Below are positions 34,673-43,077 of a DNA stretch of 64,000 bases, piece after piece. This DNA is from an uncultured Christensenellaceae bacterium (GTDB lineage: Bacteria > Bacillota > Clostridia > Christensenellales > UBA3700), in the NCBI GenBank assembly GCA_910588545.1, contig CAJUOU010000002.1, positions 145,382 to 209,381 on the forward strand, in the 5' to 3' direction. How positions within the stretch are numbered: position 1 is the stretch's first letter; each line of letters starts with the position of its first letter. Made by a program: the position numbers and the translations under genes. A model generated the notes under the pieces. That model was not told the DNA's origin, did no database searches, and worked only from the letters and a program-made list of their open reading frames with translations.

Positions 34673-35620
34673 TCAAATTTCGATTTGAGCAATAACACTC
34701 TTTAGCATATTTGCACTATTATGCAACTTCTCGATTTCTTCCTGTGTCAAATCCGGTAAAATCTTACCGCAAATACCATCCGGTCCTACGATAAACGGAA
34801 TGCTTAAGCATACATCTTCTATGCCGTATTCGCCGTGCATCATCGAAGATACAGTCATTGCAGTGTTGCTTTGAGAGAAAATACACTCTAACAAATGACA
34901 AACGCTAATTGCGATAGCATAAAAAGTTGCACCTTTTCTTTGAATAATCATACCACCGGATTTTTTCATATAAGTTTCGATTTCTTGTTTGTCAAAATCA
35001 AACTCTTTTTGGTCTTTGCAGCTAAACTTGTTTTTGTAGTCTACTAAATTTACGCAACCAACTTGAGCGATAGACCAAGGCACAAAAGAACTGTCGCCAT
35101 GCTCACCCAAAACATAAGCGTGAATACTCTTTTGGCTTACAGCTAAATGGTCTGCCAAACTTGAACGCAATCTTGAAGTATCAAGCAAAGTACCTGAGCC
35201 GAAAACTCTCTCCTCTGGAATACCCGAAACTTTTGTAAACACATAAGTCATTATATCTACGGGGTTACTTACGATAACATATAAAGCGTCCTTTGCATAA
35301 GGAACGATATTTTTAGCAATATCTTTTATAATGTTTACATTTGTTTGAGTTAAATCGATACGCGATTGACCCGGTTTTCTTGGGATACCCGAAGTAATAA
35401 CGACAATGTCACTTCCCTCTGCATCCGGATAATCTCCTGCATAAATATCACATGGTGTGCAAAACGGAATACCTTGACGGATATCCATAGCCTCTCCCAA
35501 CGTTTTGTCCTTGTTGATGTCGATAAGCACTATTTCGCTTGCAACACCTTTTACTACAGCAGTATAAGCGATAGACGCTCCAACACTACCTGCACCAATA
35601 ATCGTAATTTTTCTGTTCAT
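34673..35620 (-). CDS. mdh: Malate dehydrogenase of the lactate-dehydrogenase-like type
   Basis: The ATG at 35620 has GGAGG five bases upstream, giving 315 residues. NAD site: ITIIGAGSVGASIAYT with Asp in LIDINKDK (NADH preference). Catalytic region: SGIPRKPGQSRIDL, DTSRLRSSLADHL and GEHGDSSFVPWS with the catalytic His. The residue that separates the two activities (position 102 by LDH numbering) is Arg in PRKPG, as in malate dehydrogenases, where lactate dehydrogenases have Gln. The rest looks LDH-like, so an automated call might say lactate dehydrogenase. Malate fits the downstream fumarase and fumarate reductase genes. It has its own promoter at 35737-35765. Confidence 0.82.
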   Translation of the reverse strand: MNRKITIIGAGSVGASIAYTAVVKGVASEIVLIDINKDKTLGEAMDIRQGIPFCTPCDIYAGDYPDAEGSDIVVITSGIPRKPGQSRIDLTQTNVNIIKDIAKNIVPYAKDALYVIVSNPVDIMTYVFTKVSGIPEERVFGSGTLLDTSRLRSSLADHLAVSQKSIHAYVLGEHGDSSFVPWSIAQVGCVNLVDYKNKFSCKDQKEFDFDKQEIETYMKKSGGMIIQRKGATFYAIAISVCHLLECIFSQSNTAMTVSSMMHGEYGIEDVCLSIPFIVGPDGICGKILPDLTQEEIEKLHNSANMLKSVIAQIEI

Positions 35621-35736
35621 AGTAACCTCCGTATTTCTATGCAATTATATATTTTGTTTTATTGTTAACGAATTTTATTTTATAACGCCTATATAATTAT
35701 AATAAATATTTTATCTATAATATAGTGTACATTAGT

Positions 35737-35765
35737 ATTCTAGCAATTTTTATCGTCATTGTCAA
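35737..35765 (-). promoter_or_regulatory. Promoter of mdh and probably of the hdr-flx operon
   Basis: On the minus strand TTGACA (35765-35760), 17 bp, TAGAAT (35742-35737), about 117 nt before the ATG. A TATAGTGTAC-type sequence (35721-35735 on the plus strand) overlaps the expected start of transcription and may be an operator. Confidence 0.68.
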
Positions 35766-36154
35766 TAGAAAAAGTCTCATTTATTTTATTTTCCTCAACA
35801 AATTTTGGTAAATTACCCTTATTGCTTTCCTATAGCCCATATTTGGCTGCAACAATAATTGTCAAAATAGCAAAAAATCAAATATGATTGTGCCAATTTT
35901 AAATGCCGATTATTTTAGAGCACAAAGGACTTAACATCCCGATTAATAATCTATAATACAATCAATCTACACAATGCAGATATAATAATATTCATAATAA
36001 AATCAAGCTTTTTCAACAAGTATTACTCTTTTTTTTGCACATTTTTCCACGTTATGAAGAATGCCGCAATTTTTTTTATATTCTTTAAATCCATTTACAA
36101 CAGTTATCCCCAACTTGTTTATCAATACAAATAGTTTGTCTCTATCTGTAAAAA

Positions 36155-36185
36155 AAACAAACTGCATTTTATTGCAGTTTGTTTT
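36155..36185 (-). terminator. Intrinsic terminator
   Basis: Hairpin AAACAAACTGCA / TGCAGTTTGTTT with a short loop, followed on the minus strand by an unbroken T-run; downstream of the one-TM acidic protein gene. Confidence 0.88.
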
Positions 36186-36211
36186 ATAATTTCATACTAT
36201 ATAACATTTTG

Positions 36212-36664
36212 TTATTTATCTGCCAATCTTTCCTGTAACTCTTCCATTGGATTATCTTCTATTTCCGCACTTTTTATATCGTCAGACGCAACATTGATAT
36301 CGCTGTCTGCCGCATTTGAAAAAGCTATTTGTTGAACTTCTCCAAACTCTTCCGCTTCGCCGTCTGAAAATTCGCTTTTTACATCGTCGATATCTATCTC
36401 TGCGGCATTAATTTCGTCTTGAGCAGTAATCTCTGCTATATTCTCTTTAACTTCATCTAGATTTTCGTTAATCTCATCTATTTCCTGCGCCTCGTCATTG
36501 TTTATAAAGCTTTCGTCTCCGCCATTTTCAGCAATCATTTTTTTATGCAACAAATAGTTTCTGACAGCAGTAGCCACAATTATGCCAACAGACAAAATTA
36601 TAACAATAATTGCAACTATTCCAATAATAGTTTCAGTTGCAATTGCACATAAAATACCAAACAT
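36212..36664 (-). CDS. Single-TM protein with acidic cytoplasmic-type tail
   Basis: The ATG at 36664 with AAGGAG six bases upstream is preferred over a TTG five codons earlier, giving 150 residues. One hydrophobic helix at about residues 8-35 (TIIGIVAIIVIILSVGIIVA) is followed by a short basic segment (RNYLLHKK) and then a Glu/Asp-rich, helical, probably disordered tail. The basic residues after the helix suggest the tail lies inside the cell. I do not recognise the family. It is 125 nt downstream of galU on the same strand and may share its transcript. Confidence 0.65.
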   Translation of the reverse strand: MFGILCAIATETIIGIVAIIVIILSVGIIVATAVRNYLLHKKMIAENGGDESFINNDEAQEIDEINENLDEVKENIAEITAQDEINAAEIDIDDVKSEFSDGEAEEFGEVQQIAFSNAADSDINVASDDIKSAEIEDNPMEELQERLADK

Positions 36665-36789
36665 CCAAAACTCCTTCAACCTAAGTTTATCACTACATTT
36701 AATCTAATTATATTTTTAACAACTTTTTAATAACAAAAACTCTATTATGCCTATATTTTAAAAAATAGACATTATATGCAACTTTTATT

Positions 36790-37668
36790 TTATAAGTTCT
36801 TTGCAAGTTCTTTTATATATTTTGTAAGACTTTCGCCAATCTCGTTATTTCTCAAGCCATACTCGATATTGGCTTGCAAATATCCGAATTTGTCTCCGGT
36901 GTCATATCTTCTACCCTCAAATTCATACGAATAAACACCAACTGACTTTGCCATATCGTTGATTGTATCCGTCAAATAAATTTCGCCGTTCTTTGCGGGC
37001 TTGGTGTTTCTGATATAATCAAAAACATCGGGAGTAAGCACATATCTGCCTAAGGACACCAATGTTGACGGCAAATCCTCCAATGCAGGTTTTTCAATTA
37101 CACCTTTCATTTCGCAATATCTGCCCTTTTGTTGGCCTTTTATTACAGCACCGTATTTGATTGCTTCCTTAGCCTCAACCTCTTGCACTCCCAAAATACT
37201 TTTACCGGTCGTGTAATAAGCCTCAATCATTTGACCGATTGCCGGCAATTTATCGCCGTTAAATACAATATCATCTCCGTATACTACGGCAAATGGCTCA
37301 CTACCCACAAAAGCTTCTGCCGCAAGTACTGCCATGGCAGAGCCGTTCATTTCCTTTTGTCTGCAATAAAAATAATTTGCTTTATCTGCCAAATTATTAA
37401 TAACTTTTATTTGAGCGGCTTTACCTGCTTTAGACAAGATTTTTTCAAGTTCAGGTGCGTAATCATAAAAATCTTCTATACATTTTTTATTTTTGCCCAA
37501 TACTATCAAAATATCCGTAATACCACTATTTATACATTCATCTACAATAATATCCAAAGAAGGCGTATCTACGATTGGCAACATTTCCTTTGGCACAGCT
37601 TTTGTAATTGGCAAAAAGCGTGTACCGAAACCTGCACAAGGTATAACAGCCTTAGTAACTTTTTTCAT
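36790..37668 (-). CDS. galU: UTP-glucose-1-phosphate uridylyltransferase
   Basis: A 292-residue nucleotidyltransferase that makes UDP-glucose, the donor for glycolipids, teichoic acid decoration and exopolysaccharide. Visible marks are the signature AVIPCAGFGTRFLPITKAVPKEMLPIVD at residues 7-34 (only in part quoted: GFGTRFLP, KEMLP), the FAVVYGDDIV segment, VIEKPA, and GEIYLTDTI followed by GRRYDTGDKFGYLQA. Length matches bacterial GalU. It has a promoter about 215 nt upstream at 37883-37912. Confidence 0.95.
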   Translation of the reverse strand: MKKVTKAVIPCAGFGTRFLPITKAVPKEMLPIVDTPSLDIIVDECINSGITDILIVLGKNKKCIEDFYDYAPELEKILSKAGKAAQIKVINNLADKANYFYCRQKEMNGSAMAVLAAEAFVGSEPFAVVYGDDIVFNGDKLPAIGQMIEAYYTTGKSILGVQEVEAKEAIKYGAVIKGQQKGRYCEMKGVIEKPALEDLPSTLVSLGRYVLTPDVFDYIRNTKPAKNGEIYLTDTINDMAKSVGVYSYEFEGRRYDTGDKFGYLQANIEYGLRNNEIGESLTKYIKELAKNL

Positions 37669-37882
37669 TTCTATCTCCGTTATAATTTTTAAATAAATCG
37701 CCCCAATAAATATTCAAACGATTATAACAACAATTAAAATTATATCACAACTATTATATTTTGTTTTTTGTTAATACATTACTGTTTATTTAATTTTATG
37801 CCCAATATAATTGCAATCTATATCACACACAAAATTAAATTAAAAGTTTTGTCGTATCATTATTTATTATAGTATACACTAT

Positions 37883-37912
37883 ATTATCTAATAAAGCAAG
37901 TAGTATTGTCAA
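37883..37912 (-). promoter_or_regulatory. Putative galU promoter with overlapping palindrome
   Basis: On the minus strand TTGACA (37912-37907), 18 bp, GATAAT (37888-37883). The near-palindrome TATAGTATACACTATA at 37868-37883 covers the end of the -10 and the expected start of transcription. Confidence 0.6.
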
Positions 37913-38077
37913 AAATTAGCATTTATCCACATAACGCAGATAAATGTAGCAGTATTTTTGCTAAATTTGTCGAATTGTTTCAAATATTCCACTTTTCAGA
38001 GATTTATTATCACTTATAAAAACATCCATAAGTTTGTTTGATATAAAAAAACGATTACAATTTTATAGTGTACACAC

Positions 38078-38106
38078 TTGTATTTTATTAAAAAATACGT
38101 TATACT
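38078..38106 (+). promoter_or_regulatory. Putative dinB promoter
   Basis: TTGTAT (38078-38083), 17 bp, TATACT (38101-38106), about 137 nt before the dinB ATG. A TATAGTGTACACAC sequence at 38064-38077 abuts the -35. No classical Firmicutes LexA box was recognised. Confidence 0.5.
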
Positions 38107-38243
38107 ATAATTAACAATTACAATTTTTTAATTGTAAAAAAGCTTAAATATAAAATAAATATTTTAAAATAAATCATAAAATTACTCGTTATAAAATTGT
38201 ATTTTAATAACAAATTGTTATAAATTTTGCAAAAAAGGTATAT

Positions 38244-39470
38244 ATGCCAACTATTCTTCACTGCGATGCAAACAACTTTTACGCATCGGTTGAAATTATG
38301 TTAAATCCGGAATTAAAAGATAAACCTGTTGCCGTTTGCGGAAATCCCGAAAAACGGCATGGTATTGTGCTTGCAAAATCCGAAGCTGCAAAAAAAGCAG
38401 GCGTAAAAACGGGCGAGCCAATTTGGCAATCCAAGCAAAAATGTCCGGATATTGTTTTTGTACCGCCTCATTATGACGAATATGTAGCGATAAGCAATCG
38501 CCTTTTTGCTTTATACAGCGAATATACCGATAAAGTGGAATCTTTCGGCATTGACGAATGTTGGCTGGACTGCACGCAGTCAACAAAACTATTTGGCAGT
38601 GGCGAACAAATAGCAAATACATTGCGAGAGAGGGTGAAAAAGGAATTGGGAATAACTATTTCCGTTGGCGTATCTTTTACCAAAATATTTGCAAAACTAG
38701 GCTCCGACTACAAAAAACCAGATGCAGTTACAGTAATTGATGAAAATAATTATAAAGATATAATTTGGGGACTTCCTGTTTCCGATTTGCTGATGGTAGG
38801 GCGAAAAACCGCAAAACTATTTAAACAGCTAAGCATTAATACTATTGGAGACCTTGCAATATACGACGAAAAAACACTGCAACAATATATCGGCATAAAC
38901 GGTAAAAAACTACATGCTTACGCAAACGGCATAGAAACAGAGGAAATACGCTTAGCAGATGACAAACACGTACCCGAAAGCGTAGGCAACAGCACAACAA
39001 CACCATTTGATGTCACAAATCTTAGCGAAGCGGAGGCAGTTATAACATCTCTTGCGGAAATGGTTGCTATAAGACTTCGAAAGCACAAGCTTATAGCAAA
39101 TGGTATCGGGATAAGCATACGATATTGTTCTTTGGACGGAACGCACAAGAACAATCTTTTGGGATATTCTACATGTAACGCCCAAGACATTGCAGAGGAA
39201 GCAATGAATTTGCTGGTATCATTACACGATTTCAAAAAAGCTCCGCCAATACGACAACTTGGCGTGTACACATATAAACTTTCTCCAAGCGAAGTAAGGC
39301 AAGCAAGTTTTTTTGACAAACCTCACACCAAACGCGAAGATTTAGATAAATCAATAGACAAAATTCGTGCAAAGTATGGACAAACTATCGTAAAATCAGG
39401 TATTGTTGCAAAACACGAAGAATTATGCGACGGATTGATAGATAAGGAATTTCAACCGTTTAAAAAATAA
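38244..39470 (+). CDS. dinB: Y-family DNA polymerase IV (DinB)
   Basis: A 408-residue translesion polymerase. Catalytic acidic residues are in HCDANNFYASVE at residue 6 and SFGIDECWLD near residue 99; the palm/finger motif CGNPEKRHGIVLAKSEAAKK and the helix-hairpin-helix WGLPVSDLLMVGRKTAKLFKQL are also visible, and the little-finger domain fills residues 250-350. The end lacks a recognisable beta-clamp motif by eye, although the C-terminal QPFKK is short and polar. It is monocistronic and faces away from galU. The ribosome-binding site is weak (AAAAAAGGTATAT). Confidence 0.93.
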   Translation: MPTILHCDANNFYASVEIMLNPELKDKPVAVCGNPEKRHGIVLAKSEAAKKAGVKTGEPIWQSKQKCPDIVFVPPHYDEYVAISNRLFALYSEYTDKVESFGIDECWLDCTQSTKLFGSGEQIANTLRERVKKELGITISVGVSFTKIFAKLGSDYKKPDAVTVIDENNYKDIIWGLPVSDLLMVGRKTAKLFKQLSINTIGDLAIYDEKTLQQYIGINGKKLHAYANGIETEEIRLADDKHVPESVGNSTTTPFDVTNLSEAEAVITSLAEMVAIRLRKHKLIANGIGISIRYCSLDGTHKNNLLGYSTCNAQDIAEEAMNLLVSLHDFKKAPPIRQLGVYTYKLSPSEVRQASFFDKPHTKREDLDKSIDKIRAKYGQTIVKSGIVAKHEELCDGLIDKEFQPFKK

Positions 39471-39576
39471 TTATAGCATTTAAGCAGACAAAAAATAATC
39501 GTAAAACTTTTTGTTTTACAGCTTGACAAATGTATTAGAATATATTATTACTCGTAATATATACTAATATATGACA

Positions 39577-39610
39577 AATAAAAAAGCTCGATTTCTCGAG
39601 CTTTTTTATT
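39577..39610. terminator. Bidirectional terminator between dinB and the second beta-helix gene
   Basis: Perfect 15-base arms (AATAAAAAAGCTCGA with TCGAGCTTTTTTATT) around a four-base loop. Confidence 0.9.
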
Positions 39611-39617
39611 TGTTTTC

Positions 39618-42600
39618 TTAAAAGAAAATATCTATTCCAAACATTTTGTTTATTACATTTTTTACTATTTCCGCATCCGCGCTTGTCACATTGCCTTTGT
39701 TTATTACCATACTTGCTAGTTTCTTTTCCACGCTCAAACTTTCGTATAACGCGTTGTCACTTGCTATTTGTCTTAGGTATGTAACATCGCTTGCGCTTAT
39801 CCGTCCATCTCCGTTTACGTCGCCTAGTACAGATATATATATTGCCTCCGTATTTCCGTTGTTTTGGTACTCTACACGCCATCCTGTTCCTACTGCTAGT
39901 TCTTTGCCGTTATCAAACTTACTTGTATCTACAGGGTTTCCGTCCTTAAATATATCCTTTCCCTTGCTGTCCTTTATTGTTATTTTGCTTTGCTCAAATC
40001 CTAAGGTTTGTATAAAGCTTTTTACACTTGTGTTCGGCTTTACATTGCCTATTACCAATTTTCCGCCGTTTACTCCGCTATCGTTTATACCATGTACCAA
40101 ACCTCCTTGCTTGTATGTCTTTCTTACTTGCTTTCCGTCCTCATTATCTATATAGATAAACTTATACTCACTATCATCCTCATCTACAGGCGGAGTCAAT
40201 GTTACAGAGTAGGATAATATTATATCCTCTACTCCTCCGTCATTCCACATATAGTTATGTTTATCTTTTAGTGATATTGTTGCGTTATAATTACCTACTG
40301 CTGTTGCTTTATTACCTGTTATATTCATTGTTACATTGTTATAGCCGTTTGGAATATACTCTTTTTCACTTCCGTCATACTCAAATGTACCGCTACCCTT
40401 TGGCTTTTCCAACTTGGCTTTTGATATGCTAAACATTTTGTTCATTGTTGAGCTATTTATCTTATAGTTTTTGTTACTCAACCCTGTTGCAGTTGCTACA
40501 TATCCGCTACCGCTGTTTATTTGTTCTCCTATTACGGTTACCTTGCAGTTAGGGTCTTCGGCTATATATGCTGTTGGCTTTTGACTGCCTCCGTTATATA
40601 CTAGCTCCGAGTTTTCCCATTTTATGTCTACTTCTGCCGGCAAGATTGTAAAGGTAAAAATAGGATTAGTACAATTTTCTGTAGTGTAAAAGGAATATGC
40701 CCCCGCATCTGTAACGGAAAAAGAATCGCTACCAATAGTAACACCTTGCTTATAAAAGTTTTGATTTTGTAATTTTATTACAAAAGGTGTACCGCTATAT
40801 GTAACTGTTGCCGACATCAAGTTACTATTTCCATTGGTTACACCATCCCAACTCCAAGTTTTCGTAATTGTAGGCAAAGGATTATCGGTTGTGGCAGCTT
40901 GCATTTTCACTTCTTTATTTTCATAAATAGGGACTAAATTATCATCGGAATAAAAATATCTATTAGGAGCAACTCCAGAATTTTTAACACCATATTTAAA
41001 AGTAAACGCATTATCCCCGTAATCACTTGCAAGCTTTACACCAACATGAGTTGCTTTATCGCTGTAAGCCAATGAATCATTAACTTCAATCACACAATCT
41101 TTTAATAAATAAATATTAGAAGATTGTGAATTCGCTGTATTTCCGTAAATTTGACTTCCGCCACTCATAATTAAACGGCTTATTGAATCAAAATATACAC
41201 CGCCACCCAAAGCACCGTTAGATTCTTCCGCTTTATTATTTCTTATTATTCCACCTTTTAAATGCAAAGAAGAATAACCTATAATACCTATACCGCCACC
41301 ACGAACCGGTTGATTAATTGAGCTATAAATAAAGTTTTCATAAACTTCGCCACCATACATTATCATATCCGACCTTTCGCCTACAAACACCCCACCACCT
41401 ACATTATGTTCGTTCTTAGCAGTATAATTAACTTGGTTGTTATGAACTTTACCACCATACATTTCTAGGAAAGAATTATTCCACACCAAAACACCGCCGG
41501 AATCGTTCAAGGAGCTATTATAACTTATTTCGCCATCATAAATTTTCCCATAAGATGCATCATGAAGTATCAGACCTCCGCCGAAAGCAGTACTTTCGTT
41601 ATTGCATATTTTTCCTCCATACATATTAAAATATGCCCATCCTGTGACTATTCCATTTTGATGATTTCCGGTTAATCTAATTCCCGCGTAATTACCATGG
41701 TTATATGAAACTTCTCCACCATACATATTCAATTCTGAAACTAACACATAAATTCCTGCGCCTGCACCAGACTTAGAGGTGTTTTGACATATTGTTCCGC
41801 TATATAAATTTATTTTGCTGTTATTATAAGAATAAATTCCGCCACCGCTGACACTGCATTGATTAGCTGCTATGATTCCACCATAGATATTAATATTACC
41901 GTTTGATGAAATTCCACCACCATTAACAGTTGCATGATTATCCACAACTATTCCATCAAAAATATTTAAAGTTGAATTAGAATAAATATTTATTCCCCCA
42001 CCTGTACCAGCATAATTATCTGAGATAATGCCTCCGTAAATATTAATCACAGGACGATATTCAGCACTAGATGGGGTATTTATTGCACCACCATTTCCAT
42101 GAGTTGCACCCCCATTTATCCTGCCAAACGGTAAAGTTTTCAAATTTTGAACTAAATTATTTTGATTGTCTTTATAGGCATTGTATACATTTTGAACTTC
42201 TAAACGATTATACGAACTATCCATTATACTTAGTTCTCCATAAACAAAAAATACAGGTAAATATTCATCCTCCAAAGTACTATCAAATTTTTTATCAATA
42301 TCAAAACCATTTAAATCAAGTATGATTTTAGCTTGCGATAAAACATATATAAAGCCTTTTGTAGCAAAAGCACTGCCCATACCAAAACTATGATTTGCAT
42401 CATTTTTTGCAAGCCAATCCTCTTGCAAAGTCACTTTGACTATTTTATCTGTGGCTATCGATAAAGCATTTGCTTCATTCCATGAATCTTGTTTGCAAGT
42501 ACATTCTGCAGTATTATTACAATCACTTTTATGTGTTAAATTAAATTCATAATCTGCTTTAGGTACTTCGGGTACCTCTGCCTTTGGCACAGTATAACTG

Positions 42601-42770
42601 CCGTCCTCATTATTTTGGCTAGTATAAATATTATTTTGTGTGTCTGCATTTACAATGCCGTTATTGCTACTATCCGTAACTTGCATTGTCATTACGCACC
42701 CCAAAGCTATTAGACAAGATATTACTGACACAAAAAATATCATTCCCGCTCTTTTTATTATCTTTGCCAT
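39618..42770 (-). CDS. Large secreted beta-helix protein with MBG-type and dockerin-like modules
   Basis: The ATG at 42770 has GGAGG seven bases upstream; 1050 residues follow. Signal peptide: MAKIIKRAGMIFFVSVIS. Residues about 200-560 are beta-helix repeats with INIYGG, LNMYGGEV, GGGINI and similar units, many more than in the paralogue at 19990-22182. Residues about 640-860 are MBG/Ig-like beta domains (IKWENSELVYNGGSQKPTA, EYDGSEKEYIPNG). The last 190 residues match the C-terminus of the paralogue: NVKPNTSVKSFI, AVGTGWRVEY, then a dockerin loop DVNGDGRISASD and a degenerate second loop (INKGNVTSAD). It is probably a long surface adhesin. Its upstream region is the second copy of the putative invertible cassette. 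Confidence 0.83.
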   Translation of the reverse strand: MAKIIKRAGMIFFVSVISCLIALGCVMTMQVTDSSNNGIVNADTQNNIYTSQNNEDGSYTVPKAEVPEVPKADYEFNLTHKSDCNNTAECTCKQDSWNEANALSIATDKIVKVTLQEDWLAKNDANHSFGMGSAFATKGFIYVLSQAKIILDLNGFDIDKKFDSTLEDEYLPVFFVYGELSIMDSSYNRLEVQNVYNAYKDNQNNLVQNLKTLPFGRINGGATHGNGGAINTPSSAEYRPVINIYGGIISDNYAGTGGGINIYSNSTLNIFDGIVVDNHATVNGGGISSNGNINIYGGIIAANQCSVSGGGIYSYNNSKINLYSGTICQNTSKSGAGAGIYVLVSELNMYGGEVSYNHGNYAGIRLTGNHQNGIVTGWAYFNMYGGKICNNESTAFGGGLILHDASYGKIYDGEISYNSSLNDSGGVLVWNNSFLEMYGGKVHNNQVNYTAKNEHNVGGGVFVGERSDMIMYGGEVYENFIYSSINQPVRGGGIGIIGYSSLHLKGGIIRNNKAEESNGALGGGVYFDSISRLIMSGGSQIYGNTANSQSSNIYLLKDCVIEVNDSLAYSDKATHVGVKLASDYGDNAFTFKYGVKNSGVAPNRYFYSDDNLVPIYENKEVKMQAATTDNPLPTITKTWSWDGVTNGNSNLMSATVTYSGTPFVIKLQNQNFYKQGVTIGSDSFSVTDAGAYSFYTTENCTNPIFTFTILPAEVDIKWENSELVYNGGSQKPTAYIAEDPNCKVTVIGEQINSGSGYVATATGLSNKNYKINSSTMNKMFSISKAKLEKPKGSGTFEYDGSEKEYIPNGYNNVTMNITGNKATAVGNYNATISLKDKHNYMWNDGGVEDIILSYSVTLTPPVDEDDSEYKFIYIDNEDGKQVRKTYKQGGLVHGINDSGVNGGKLVIGNVKPNTSVKSFIQTLGFEQSKITIKDSKGKDIFKDGNPVDTSKFDNGKELAVGTGWRVEYQNNGNTEAIYISVLGDVNGDGRISASDVTYLRQIASDNALYESLSVEKKLASMVINKGNVTSADAEIVKNVINKMFGIDIFF

Positions 42771-42794
42771 AATAAAACCTCCGTTTTTGTCTAA

Positions 42795-42819
42795 CATAGA
42801 ATAAGTATATCTATGTACA
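42795..42819. repeat. Inverted repeat, left arm, copy 2
   Basis: Same 25 bases as the left arm of copy 1; pairs with 42941-42965 at 24 of 25 positions. Confidence 0.92.
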
Positions 42820-42898
42820 AAATTGAGGATTTTTTGAGTTTGAATATATAATTTTTGTATGCTTAAAGTAAAGAGTTTACAAAACCTTTATCATAACG

Positions 42899-42928
42899 TT
42901 GACATTATCTTACTTTTTAGTTTAAAAT
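42899..42928 (+). promoter_or_regulatory. Promoter inside the inverted-repeat segment, copy 2, pointing away from the gene
   Basis: TTGACA at 42899-42904, 18 bp, TAAAAT at 42923-42928. As in copy 1 it reads away from the adjacent minus-strand gene and towards a hairpin at 43078-43106. Confidence 0.6.
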
Positions 42929-42940
42929 ATACATATAATA

Positions 42941-42965
42941 TGTACATAGATATACTTATTCCATG
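42941..42965. repeat. Inverted repeat, right arm, copy 2
   Basis: Reverse complement of the left arm of copy 2 except for one base. Confidence 0.92.
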
Positions 42966-43077
42966 TACCCAAACTTTACATTAACGGCAATTTTTTACCC
43001 CCAATAGTCCCGATTTTTGATAGGATTATTGCAGTGAACGGCACTTTTTGCCTACTTTAAACTTTACACAAAAAGCA

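Larger units (their letters stand above)
35621..36211. other. Intergenic region upstream of mdh
   Basis: 591 AT-rich bases. It holds the mdh promoter (35737-35765), a possible operator (35721-35735) and the terminator of the upstream gene (36155-36185). Between 35770 and 36150 I see no open frame, RNA gene or strong hairpin. Confidence 0.6.
37669..38243. other. Divergent intergenic region between galU and dinB
   Basis: 575 bases, very AT-rich. It contains the galU promoter (37883-37912), the dinB promoter (38078-38106), two TATAGTGTACAC-like sites (37868-37883, 38064-38080) and one isolated DnaA-box-like TTATCCACA (37923-37931). No open frame or RNA gene was recognised. Confidence 0.6.
42771..43077. 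repeat. Long upstream repeat, copy 2 (putative invertible promoter cassette)
   Basis: Nearly identical to 22183-22490, in direct orientation relative to it and with the same inner segment orientation: two substitutions by eye between 42795 and about 43076. Promoter, inverted repeats and the outer ACGGCA units are all kept. Confidence 0.9.

Noticed and set aside
37129..37692. 187-residue open frame on the plus strand
   Set aside because: Antisense to galU, Cys/Phe/Tyr-rich composition typical of reverse reading of a real gene.
37923..37931. DnaA-box-like TTATCCACA near dinB
   Set aside because: A single perfect box without a cluster, dnaA or dnaN nearby; not evidence of an origin.
39618..42770. 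Repetitive codons suggestive of a CRISPR array or tandem DNA repeat
   Set aside because: The repetition is at protein level (beta-helix units of varying length) and no constant DNA repeat with regular spacers exists.
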